Shown piece by piece: positions 12,101 through 18,874 of a stretch of 39,129 nucleotides of DNA. The notes under the pieces were generated by a model. That model was not told the origin of the DNA. It searched no databases and saw nothing but the letters and a program-made list of their open reading frames with translations. Within the stretch, counting starts at the first letter, position 1, and each line of letters opens with the position of its first letter. Source of the stretch: a bacterium (GTDB lineage Bacteria > Armatimonadota > Zipacnadia > Zipacnadales > Zipacnadaceae); contig JAUVZM010000019.1 of the NCBI GenBank assembly GCA_030602615.1, positions 1 through 39,129 on the forward strand, read 5' to 3'. The translations under genes were made by a program, and so were the position numbers.

Positions 12101-13238
12101 CATTAGCATCATAAGCGGCATAGATCGCGTCAAAGCCGCACATAAGAATAAGCATTTGCCGCAGGGCCGGGTCGTTGCAGATCTGGACCCTATAAGTGTG
12201 CGAGAGGTCATTGTCCAGGTCATGAATCTCAAAGGTAGCGGGAATCGTCTCGGGAACCGAGCCAAGCTGGCCTGCTATTGACCACGCGGTGTCCTGGGCC
12301 AGGGTACCCACCGGGGTGATGCCGGAGGCCATCCGAAATGAGAAGTCCATCTTTGCTATCACCTGGTGAACCCAGGCAGTGGTCAGCGGAAGTTGAGTCT
12401 GCCCCAGCTTCATCAGAGGATGCCCAAAGGCCAGGAGGCGATCGCCCTCGCGGTAGGTCACTGTTCCTACCGAATTGATATCGAAGTCCCCGGAGACAAA
12501 CTGAACTCCCATGGCGGCGCCGGGTTGTAGCTCAGTGTCTATCTCGCGGCGCATATTCCCCGGGCCGGCAATGGCCTCGATGCCGTAGCTACCGAAGAAG
12601 TCAGCCAGGTGCTGAACAGTCTTGTCGCCGAAGCCTGCGCAGAATATCGGCGTTGTCACCGGGCGCAGTGCCAGAGTGTTGTCATCCACGAAAGCCCTGT
12701 CAAACTCACTACTGACCACTCGCACGCCCGTGACATTGCGGCCAGCGAGTTTTACTGGGCTGCGGCGGCGGTGCGCGACTGCTGACGACTCTTCCTCGAT
12801 ATGGCTGTCCTGCTTCTCAAAGGCGCGTAGCATGCTCTCAATAGGTGTCACCCCGGCAATAGGCTGCCTCTCAAAGGCCCAGGTAAAGGCCATGGCGCCT
12901 ATCAGCCGTCCGCCTATGTACACTGGAGTGCCGCTCATCCCCGAGAAAATGCCCATCTTCTGTTCTACCACAGGCCCGTCCAGTATTCTGATCAAGATGA
13001 CGTCCGAGCCTTCCTGGAACTTGGGTAGTACACCTAGAACCTCGATGTTGAACTCTTCGATGTCAACACCGGAAAAGACAGTGCGAGCAGTGCCCTTCAT
13101 CCCGGCGCGCACTGCACTAGTCGGCATCATTCTGGCGATGTCAAACCCGGAAGAATCCGACCAGCTTGGCACTACTGACAGCAGAGCCACTACTGACACG
13201 GCCAGGCTAGTTGATATTATTGAGGAACGTATGGCCAT
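9090..13238 (-). CDS. Exported peptidase-S55 (SpoIVB-type) protein fused to beta-propeller and Ig-like domains
   Basis: 1382 residues. A signal peptide (about 1-27) is followed by an S55-type domain with GMSGTPVYIGG (candidate nucleophile Ser near 102) and, later, LLAFGHPLM (candidate His near 273). About 400-600 is beta-rich. A low-complexity linker follows (about 660-720, Pro-rich then Glu/Lys-rich). Residues about 770-1060 contain repeated strands with YAG/FAG and GxVY motifs typical of a beta-propeller, then one or two Ig/FnIII-like modules and an acidic tail. GAAAGGA precedes the ATG. In sporulation SpoIVB is a signalling protease; no sporulation context exists here, so the role is unknown, probably at the cell envelope. 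The gene overlaps mtnA by 73 bases tail-to-tail and diverges from the GntR gene. Confidence 0.88.
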   Translation of the reverse strand: MAIRSSIISTSLAVSVVALLSVVPSWSDSSGFDIARMMPTSAVRAGMKGTARTVFSGVDIEEFNIEVLGVLPKFQEGSDVILIRILDGPVVEQKMGIFSGMSGTPVYIGGRLIGAMAFTWAFERQPIAGVTPIESMLRAFEKQDSHIEEESSAVAHRRRSPVKLAGRNVTGVRVVSSEFDRAFVDDNTLALRPVTTPIFCAGFGDKTVQHLADFFGSYGIEAIAGPGNMRREIDTELQPGAAMGVQFVSGDFDINSVGTVTYREGDRLLAFGHPLMKLGQTQLPLTTAWVHQVIAKMDFSFRMASGITPVGTLAQDTAWSIAGQLGSVPETIPATFEIHDLDNDLSHTYRVQICNDPALRQMLILMCGFDAIYAAYDANDEGTVEVSFTVEGEKGSTVSRTDTFAYQGEPSFDILWDMLSTVTLLEKNRFTPQRVSAVKLSATISRENRTATIERVWAEEAVARAGEDVTLHVLIRPIGEEATEKVVRLHMPLELPKGYLRLAVSSGGYGWMLRSTLRLLTPEFNKLETVINEYQQREQNTQLLTLAAMPTVGLRIGDILLNNLPKTAVSVISSATRTDIATGYSELSEVIDTPYVLDGLAVMMLPTEDRQGERATLRIPSRGAPPGPGGPAMPSTGESSEWVGAIASGRVPSAMWWARSAFASKQVDQPPLPPAVKQLQPEMPPMPEEIKELLEKAKQEAPGETEEEKKTEAKEEEKEADGKVIRGSSSWLHDSPEDYEDGTLAGLGVRDDGLLITTPPWQVEVTAPGNTWWSLAVDSSGTVFAGEASDGDIYAWQEGKLITYFEAGEAPVSALLVGSDGQLYAGTCGEGKIFLITQQDQGEVFCELPAEYIWDILPAPNGGLLVATGPHGLIYLVDEQGKYSLYADVPQSHVLCLAVRDGVVYAGTSAPGAVYQIGQQRQLLGVLDAGDNDIADLVSCNGALYAATFGERSKGYVYRIDSAGIPQAIYQNSEHPVLALLAADGRVYGGAASKGIILTFTDDEHCTTVYRNKDAGAILCLAAGGKGLLFAGGNNPGRLLSCNLSGAETGRYISDVLDAERLSQWQRVRWWAQGQQASEVVVHCRSGNTRDRDEGSWSSWSRPYHSGMQIDVPAGRYLQYRVQVPADTENANTRLKAIRISYLPANQKPKLKVKAPTQGAALRNKAKIEWSADDPDDDNIAATVYLRPTDGEWEQIAGPIQEDSYELDTTEQEPGNYEIKITITDRPSNPDSQWQVSQVVTGVRIDNEPPMLRMQPPRGEQEEAKVSLEGIASDEQTAIASVSWQVEDSDEWWAAQPADGAYDELIESFEIATGQLPEDAEQIVVRVWDEAGNTTDQKVHLPWISEEDIAEDEEKPEAPQEEEQEPVEESPEESPASEAASG

Positions 13239-13311
13239 AGAGCAGTCCTTTCATTCACTGCCGATTGTTTGATGAGCTTTGTATGCAATTGAACCCCAAC
13301 ATTGGTTGTTT

Positions 13312-13378
13312 TGTCAAGCTTCGACCGCTGTGTGGTTATGCACCTCCCGCCGATGTGGTGTGATAAATCAGCTTGACA
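13312..13378. repeat. 9-bp inverted repeat bracketing divergent -35 boxes
   Basis: TGTCAAGCT at 13312-13320 is the exact reverse complement of AGCTTGACA at 13370-13378, with 49 bases between. Each arm contains a TTGACA hexamer pointing outward toward its own gene (S55 leftward, GntR rightward). For the leftward side the best -10 match, TTCAAT at 18-base spacing, is weak. Confidence 0.4.
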
Positions 13379-13410
13379 GTTGCTGCGGAAAAGAGTATAT
13401 TTGGTATAAT
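13373..13410 (+). promoter_or_regulatory. Promoter region of the GntR-family gene
   Basis: TTGACA at 13373-13378 is followed after 17 bases by TATATT at 13396-13401. A second, extended -10 (TGGTATAAT, 13402-13410) overlaps it but lacks a good -35. Transcription would start near 13408-13417, which excludes the upstream in-frame start at 13279 and supports translation from 13453. Confidence 0.7.
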
Positions 13411-13420
13411 CAGTATACAA
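13401..13420. promoter_or_regulatory. Candidate GntR autoregulatory operator
   Basis: An imperfect palindrome, TTGGTATA then a five-base gap then TATACAA, overlaps the extended -10 of the regulator's own promoter. HutC-type GntR proteins often bind GT-rich/AC-rich palindromes of this size and repress themselves. That this is the operator is inference from position and symmetry. Confidence 0.4.
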
Positions 13421-13452
13421 TTTTGTGCTCTATTTTGATCGGGTGTTACTTA

Positions 13453-14220
13453 ATGCCTCCTCTGGAACTGGATCGACTTTCACAGCACAATGGCGGGCCG
13501 CTGTATGTGCAGATAATGCGCATCCTCGAAGAGCAGATCCGTCTGGCTCATTGGAAGCCGGGCGACAAACTGCCCACTCAGCAGCAGCTTGCTGAGCACT
13601 TCGAGGTGAGTCTTGCCCCCGTTAAGCAGGCCCTGCGCGAGCTGGAAAAGCGCGGTATTGTCTCTCCTCGGCAGGGGCGGGGGACCTATGTCACTGACAC
13701 CACGCCACTGTTTCAGGAGCTTATCGAAAAAGACCGCATTCCGTCTTTCACGCGAGAGATGGCCGAAAGGGGACGCCAGGCCCACTCGATAGTATTGACT
13801 TTGGAGCGGATGTCCCCCGATGATATGCCCAAAGCCAGCGAGCAATTGCAGCTTGCCGATGATGACAGCTTGGTATTTATTGAGCGCGTGCGTCTGGCCA
13901 ACGGTAAGCCCCTGGCGCTGCAGAGCAGCTACTTACCTAATAGTCGGCTTGGGCAGATAATTGAGCGGGGCCTGGAGGGCACCGAAGCTCTTTCTGAGGT
14001 GCTCCGAGATGACTTCGGGACTGCAATTACAGCCTCTCATCAGACCATCACCGCCACCGCCGCCACACCTCGTGATGCCGAGCATCTGAATATTCCCGTT
14101 GATTCACCGTTGCTGCTGGTCGAACGGACTTCGTACCTGGACAGTGGCAATCCCATCGAGTTTGTCATTGATCGTCGCCTGCCCGAATTCAATTTTGCTG
14201 TGTGGCTGCGCTGCAGCTAG
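13453..14220 (+). CDS. GntR-family (HutC/UTRA) transcriptional regulator
   Basis: Ligand-responsive DNA-binding regulator of 255 residues. The N-terminal winged helix runs about 15-80 (PLYVQIMRILEEQI, LPTQQQLAEHFEVSLAPVKQ, GIVSPRQGRGTYV). The C-terminal UTRA effector domain runs about 95-250 (FIERVRLANGKPLALQSSYL, LLLVERTSYL, IEFVIDRRLPEF), placing it in the HutC subfamily. UTRA domains commonly sense sugar phosphates or small carboxylates; the ligand cannot be told here. The ATG at 13453 lies downstream of its own promoter. It stands 133 bases before yfhO and diverges from the S55 gene, so either or both could be targets. Confidence 0.92.
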   Translation: MPPLELDRLSQHNGGPLYVQIMRILEEQIRLAHWKPGDKLPTQQQLAEHFEVSLAPVKQALRELEKRGIVSPRQGRGTYVTDTTPLFQELIEKDRIPSFTREMAERGRQAHSIVLTLERMSPDDMPKASEQLQLADDDSLVFIERVRLANGKPLALQSSYLPNSRLGQIIERGLEGTEALSEVLRDDFGTAITASHQTITATAATPRDAEHLNIPVDSPLLLVERTSYLDSGNPIEFVIDRRLPEFNFAVWLRCS

Positions 14221-14353
14221 CCAGCCTGAACTGTGGTGTAACTGCCGCCTCAGGTGACTGCGCTGGATGGCAGGTAAGAACCGCTGCCATCGCGAACTAC
14301 TGTCCTTATCTACCTCAAAGACGTGAGACAGGCTTTGTCTGAGGGTATGGGGC

Positions 14354-16822
14354 ATGCGCCGCGGTGGTCTACTTACAATTCTGGTGCTGGTTGGTTTCGG
14401 TCTGCTGCTGTTCTGGCGGGTGTTACTAGCTGGGCAGGTCTTTTTCTGGCATGATGTCACCGTCGCGTATATGCCGCTGCGCAAGTTGGCCCAGGAGGCT
14501 ATCCGCTACGGCCACCTGCCTGTGTGGACGATGAAGCTGGGCTGCGGCTTTCCCCTGTTAGCTGAGGGGCAGTGCGCCACTTTCTACCCTCTGCACATTA
14601 TTGCCTACCTCGGCTTGCCCTACTACTATACCTACTCGTTGCTGGTCTACCTGCATTGTCTGTTGGCTGCTGTTTTCGCTGCGCTGCTGGGGCGGAAGCT
14701 GAACCTGGGTTGGTCGGCGGCGGCTTTTTGCGGGCTGGTTTACGGCTTCTCCGGCTATTTCGTCTCCAAAGTGTTGTTCATCACTGTGCTGGAAAGCGGC
14801 GCCTGGCTGCCGTTGATTCTATACTTCATAGTTGCCGGGCTGGACAGCGCCAACTATCGCTACTTCCTGGGCGCTGCCCTGGCCCTGGCGCTGTCAATTC
14901 TGGGCGGCCACCCCCAGATTGTATTCTACGAACTGCTCGCGGTGGTGATTCTGCTTATCGCTTACCTGCTAAGGAGTCGCGCCGGGATGGTGCGGAAACG
15001 CCTCGTCCGGCTGTCCGTGGCTGCCGTGGTGATAGTTGGACTTGGCGTTGGGCTGGCGGCTGTGCAGTTGGTGCCCACCGCTGGCCTGGCCCGGTTTGCC
15101 CAGCGCCACGCGCAGCGAACGCCCGAAGACTTGCGCGCGCTGGGGATGAGTGCTCGCAATCTGGCCTATTACATCCATCCTACCATCCTGGGTTCCTATG
15201 CTGAGAACGACTACTTCGGTCACGATCACTACTACGAGGTGTGCGGCTATGCGGGTGGCCTCACCGTGCTCCTGGCCATACTGTTCCTATTCGGCCGCCA
15301 GTCTACCTGCAGGTACCGCTGGTATTTTGTATTCCTGATCTTCTTTGGTCTCTTTATGGCTTTGGCCAAATACAATCCTCTATACGAAATATTGCCAGCC
15401 GTACCCGGCTTCAACTATTTCCGGGCGCCAGGCCGATACTTACTGTTGACCACGCTGGGACTGGCGGTGTTGGGCGGCGCCGGGTTGCAGTCACTGGCCG
15501 GCGCCCACGGTACCCAGCAGGCCAGAAGGCTCGTTGCGCTGTGTCTGGCGGCGCTTGTGGTCGGAGGCCTGGTTATGCTGGGCTTGCGTCTCGGCCGTGC
15601 TCAGGCCAAGCAAGGGCTAACCGGGCTGATTCGGCGAGATGCGGCCAGCGCGGATATATCGCAGGCCCAAGTAGAGCAAAAGGCCACCGAAAAGTACCGC
15701 TTTTTTGTCGGGCGGCTGAGCCTGAGCAATTCTGACTGGCGGGCGCTGCTCGTCGGCACTGCTGCAGTTGCCATCGCGGCGGGGCTGCTCGCTATAGGTG
15801 CTGCAGATTATCGCGTGGTCGCTACGGTGTGCCTTGTGGTCCTCGCCTGGCAACTGCTGGCCTTTGGGATGCCGCACAACGGCACCGCCCCGCCCAGCTA
15901 CTTTACCGACCCGCCGCAGACGGCTAAGATCATTCACGCTGATCCCAATCCCGGCCGCCAGTACACCGACCCGCGGCTATACTCGATAGATTTCACACCG
16001 CCGGATTACCAGGGATGGATAAGCGGGGACCTGGCTCCGTATCTGGCAGATCGCGAAATATTGCACGCCAATACTGCGGTGTTATATGATGTGGCGGCCG
16101 TCGAGGGCTACCGTTACGCGCTGCTGCCTCGGCGCCAGTACGAGGTCTTTGAGAAATACATTCCCGATGGTCTTGCCGGCAAGCCCGGTGGCGCCGCCCG
16201 GCCGCTTCAATTGTTGCGCATGCTCGGCGTCGAGTATCTCGTTGGAGTGCCTGGTTTGGAATCAGGTGAGGTCGAGCCAGTTCATATCGAACCAATGTTC
16301 ACGATGTACCGGATCAAGGAGCCGATGCCGCTGGCCTGGGTGAGCGATGGGGTCAAGTACTGCGAGACCCCAGAAGAGGCGAAGAAAGTCATTCTGTCGC
16401 CTACTTTTCGTCCGGAAGTGGAGCCTGCCGTCGAGGGTCTGCAGCAACCGCTTTCCTCGGTCTACTCCGGCTACGGCACAAACCGAGTTGTAGCCCACGT
16501 CGAAGAGCGCGGCATTTCTGCGAGGGTCACTATTTCCGGAGTTAGTCCTCGTATGCCTTCGCTTTTGCTGGTGGTGTCAATGGCCTATAATCCTAACCTC
16601 GTCGCTCGTGTGGATGGAAAACCTGCTCCCATCTACCGCGCCAACTACGTGCTCTGTGGCGTGCCTGTCCCACCGGGCGAGCACACCATCACCGTTCGCT
16701 ATGAGTCTAGGCCCCTGCGCTGGGGGCTGGCTATTTCACTGATTAGCGTACTAGTTGTGGTGGTTGTGCTGATCACAACGACTAGATACGAGCAAAGGCA
16801 GAATGCAACCAACGATGCCTAA
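14354..16822 (+). CDS. YfhO-family polytopic membrane protein (GT-C-like glycosyltransferase)
   Basis: 822 residues with about a dozen hydrophobic segments, the first at about 5-23, then an outside loop holding the acidic WHDVTVAYMPL motif (Asp near 34), where GT-C enzymes carry a catalytic Asp. The N-terminal region (LGCGFPLLAEGQCATFYPL, GFSGYFVSKV) matches the YfhO family pattern. A C-terminal soluble beta-rich domain (about 560-780) is followed by a last TM helix. In Bacillus and Listeria, YfhO-type proteins transfer a sugar from a lipid carrier to an envelope polymer, working with a CsbB-like GT2 and a flippase. Here GT2 and 4-TM genes follow directly, with a 20-base overlap to GT2. GAGGG lies upstream of the ATG. 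The acceptor is unknown. Confidence 0.85.
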   Translation: MRRGGLLTILVLVGFGLLLFWRVLLAGQVFFWHDVTVAYMPLRKLAQEAIRYGHLPVWTMKLGCGFPLLAEGQCATFYPLHIIAYLGLPYYYTYSLLVYLHCLLAAVFAALLGRKLNLGWSAAAFCGLVYGFSGYFVSKVLFITVLESGAWLPLILYFIVAGLDSANYRYFLGAALALALSILGGHPQIVFYELLAVVILLIAYLLRSRAGMVRKRLVRLSVAAVVIVGLGVGLAAVQLVPTAGLARFAQRHAQRTPEDLRALGMSARNLAYYIHPTILGSYAENDYFGHDHYYEVCGYAGGLTVLLAILFLFGRQSTCRYRWYFVFLIFFGLFMALAKYNPLYEILPAVPGFNYFRAPGRYLLLTTLGLAVLGGAGLQSLAGAHGTQQARRLVALCLAALVVGGLVMLGLRLGRAQAKQGLTGLIRRDAASADISQAQVEQKATEKYRFFVGRLSLSNSDWRALLVGTAAVAIAAGLLAIGAADYRVVATVCLVVLAWQLLAFGMPHNGTAPPSYFTDPPQTAKIIHADPNPGRQYTDPRLYSIDFTPPDYQGWISGDLAPYLADREILHANTAVLYDVAAVEGYRYALLPRRQYEVFEKYIPDGLAGKPGGAARPLQLLRMLGVEYLVGVPGLESGEVEPVHIEPMFTMYRIKEPMPLAWVSDGVKYCETPEEAKKVILSPTFRPEVEPAVEGLQQPLSSVYSGYGTNRVVAHVEERGISARVTISGVSPRMPSLLLVVSMAYNPNLVARVDGKPAPIYRANYVLCGVPVPPGEHTITVRYESRPLRWGLAISLISVLVVVVVLITTTRYEQRQNATNDA

Positions 16823-17528
16823 GATATCCATTGTCTACCCGATGTACAACGAAGAAGATAATATCCATCGTGCGGTACAGATGGCTCAGCGAGAGTTGGG
16901 TTTAGCTGCCGACGGCGATTATCAGATCGTTATCGTCAATGATGCCAGTACCGATCGTACCGGTGAGATGGCCCAGCAGTTAGCTGCCTGCGATCCCCGA
17001 ATTAAGGTTGTTCACCACCTGATCAACCGCAAGCTGGGCGGTAGCCTACGTACCGGTCTTGCTAACAGTAGCGGAGATATCGTCATCTACATGGACGCTG
17101 ACATTCCTTGCGATCTGGCTCACGTCCATGAGGCTCTGCCCGAGTTTGAACAGGCCGATGTAGTTGTCGGCTACCGGACAAATCGTCATGAGGGCGTGCT
17201 GCGCTGGCTGTACACGCGCACGTACAATTTCCTGGTGCGAATATTGCTGAAGGTGGCTGTTGGGGATGTGAACTGTCCTTTCAAACTGTTCAAGCGGCAA
17301 GTAGTCGAGGCGATGGATCTGCGCTCGGAGGGCTCGTTCATTGATGCTGAGATGCTGGCCGAGGCTCGGCGACTGGGCTTTACCATTGAGCAGATTCCGG
17401 TCGAGTTCATCCCCCGCCAGGCGGGAGAGTCCACTCTGGCCCGCCCTGATGTCATAGTCAAGATAATACGAGAGTTCGTTCAATATCTATTCCGTCGCAA
17501 AGATACCGCCAAGGAGACTAAGAGATGA
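16803..17528 (+). CDS. GT2 glycosyltransferase, polyprenyl-phosphate sugar synthase type
   Basis: 241-residue GT-A enzyme of the dolichyl-phosphate mannose synthase/CsbB group, expected to load a sugar onto a polyprenyl phosphate on the cytoplasmic side. Visible motifs are the start ISIVYPMYNEEDN, VNDASTDRTGE (about 46-55), the metal-binding DAD at 98-100, and the later NCPFKLFKRQVVE and FIDAEMLAEARRLG segments. Unlike CsbB or ArnC it ends without C-terminal TM helices, closing with a basic tail. AAAGG lies just before ATG 16803; ATG 16815 is an alternative. It overlaps yfhO by 20 bases, and its stop overlaps the next start as ATGA, so the three are tightly coupled. Confidence 0.92.
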   Translation: MQPTMPKISIVYPMYNEEDNIHRAVQMAQRELGLAADGDYQIVIVNDASTDRTGEMAQQLAACDPRIKVVHHLINRKLGGSLRTGLANSSGDIVIYMDADIPCDLAHVHEALPEFEQADVVVGYRTNRHEGVLRWLYTRTYNFLVRILLKVAVGDVNCPFKLFKRQVVEAMDLRSEGSFIDAEMLAEARRLGFTIEQIPVEFIPRQAGESTLARPDVIVKIIREFVQYLFRRKDTAKETKR

Positions 17529-18001
17529 TACGTATTCTGCTATTGTTAGGCTGCATTATCCTCGCCCCAACCGGCAACTTGCTGCTGAAGTGGGGGGTAA
17601 ACGAGTGTGACAGTATCGCGGAGACGAACCTGGGCGTGGTGCAATACTACTTGCATGTGCTGTCCAAGCCGCAGGTGCTGGTCGGGGCGGTTGTCTACGT
17701 CGTATCAGCTCTGCTGTGGCTGGCCGTTTTGGGAATGATGGACATCACTGCTGCTTATCCGATATTTGTCAGTGGGGCCTTTCTGATCGTCACAGTGGCG
17801 GCCGTGTTGCTCTTCCAGGAGCACGTCAACTGGGTGCGCATATTGGGGATATTGGTCGTGGTGCTGGGCATCTTTCTGGTCTCGCAGTCGGCCCGCTGGT
17901 ATGAGCCCCGCCCGGCGGCCGCATCAATAGGTTTATCCGCCAAAATGCAGGATAGCAACGACCGTCACAGTGTACAGCAGAACATTGATCAGCAGGGGTG
18001 A
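17525..18001 (+). CDS. Four-TM EamA/SMR-like transporter, probable lipid-linked sugar flippase subunit
   Basis: 158 residues with four hydrophobic helices (about 3-20, 50-72, 78-98, 104-120) in the half-EamA or small-multidrug-resistance layout: LLLKWGVN after TM1, DITAAYPIFVSGAFL before TM3, VNWVRILGILVVVLGIFLV as TM4. Related ArnE/ArnF proteins flip undecaprenyl-phosphate-aminoarabinose. Position directly behind a GT2 gene (ATGA overlap) and yfhO supports a flippase role, which is inference. The roughly 35-residue hydrophilic tail is longer than usual, and its last 23 codons overlap the end of the convergent UbiA gene by 69 bases. Confidence 0.8.
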   Translation: MIRILLLLGCIILAPTGNLLLKWGVNECDSIAETNLGVVQYYLHVLSKPQVLVGAVVYVVSALLWLAVLGMMDITAAYPIFVSGAFLIVTVAAVLLFQEHVNWVRILGILVVVLGIFLVSQSARWYEPRPAAASIGLSAKMQDSNDRHSVQQNIDQQG

Positions 18002-18844
18002 GTCGGTCAGCAGCACCCGGTCAGGGGCTGCGCCCTGGTTCTTTTGGTGGACGAGATATAGATAGCGGAATATGCCATAGAGTACAAAGGGTATGGTGTA
18101 CATCAGCCGGTAGGAACCGACTTCCTGCACGGTTCTTTCGTGAACAGTATACACAGCGTATGACATCACCGTTGACGCCGTGACCACCGCAATCATCTGA
18201 TCCAACAGATAAGAGCTGTATTCCCCCAGAATGGGCCGATGCGCGACAGCACCTTCCTCCAGGCCAACCAGCTCCTGACGACGCTTCGACAGTACCAAGA
18301 ATAGCGCCAGCAGGATGGTACAGATCAACAGCCACGGGGAAATAACCACTGGGATTGCCGTCGCCCCGGCCGCCGCTCGCAGCACGTATCCTGCCGCCAC
18401 CGCCAGTACGTCAATTATGACTATTTGTTTGAAGAGGAAAGTATAAACCAGCGTGAGTATAAGGTAGCCGCAGGCAACATGACCGGTCGGAATGTTAATC
18501 AGGTAGCACCCGACTACGCCACCGGGAGCAAGTATGGCGGCGGCTGCCGTTGCCACTGGTACCGGCAACTGCCCCGAGGCAATCGGGCGGTGGCGCTTGG
18601 TGGGATGTTTCTGATCCTCTTCGCGGTCTGCTATGTCGTTTATCAGATAGATGCTGCCTGAAATTAGACAAAATAGCGCAAAGGCCAACGCCACCGTCAC
18701 TACCGCACCCACATCGTCAAAACGTCGGGCAAAGATGAGCGCAGCGAACACCAGCAGGTTCTTAGTCCACTGTTTGGGTCGCATCCCCCGCAGTAGCGCC
18801 ACCAGGGGGAAGCGGGCTGGGCGCCGAACTTCTTCGTATTGCAC
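17933..18844 (-). CDS. UbiA-family prenyltransferase, decaprenyl-phosphate phosphoribosyltransferase-like
   Basis: Integral membrane enzyme likely to transfer 5-phosphoribose from PRPP to a polyprenyl phosphate. The DPPR-synthase pattern is clear: MRPKQWTKNLLVFAAL near the start, then SIYLINDIADREEDQKHP with KRHRPIASG (first Asp-rich motif), LSKRRQELVGL later, and about eight or nine TM helices. I chose GTG 18842-18844 because AAGGAGG lies four bases upstream; a TTG at 18874 directly abutting the lysS stop has no ribosome site. In mycobacteria this step starts arabinofuranose-donor synthesis with DprE1/DprE2, which are not seen here. It is the last gene of a long leftward unit, after lysS, and converges with the 4-TM gene. 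Confidence 0.85.
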   Translation of the reverse strand: MQYEEVRRPARFPLVALLRGMRPKQWTKNLLVFAALIFARRFDDVGAVVTVALAFALFCLISGSIYLINDIADREEDQKHPTKRHRPIASGQLPVPVATAAAAILAPGGVVGCYLINIPTGHVACGYLILTLVYTFLFKQIVIIDVLAVAAGYVLRAAAGATAIPVVISPWLLICTILLALFLVLSKRRQELVGLEEGAVAHRPILGEYSSYLLDQMIAVVTASTVMSYAVYTVHERTVQEVGSYRLMYTIPFVLYGIFRYLYLVHQKNQGAAPDRVLLTDSPLLINVLLYTVTVVAILHFGG

Positions 18845-18874
18845 GATGCCTCCTTGGCTTTCAGGTTTGCTCAA

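Noticed and set aside
13279-13452. Extended N-terminus for the GntR regulator from an in-frame start at 13279
   Set aside because: The promoter at 13373-13410 lies inside that extension, and the family begins close to ATG 13453.
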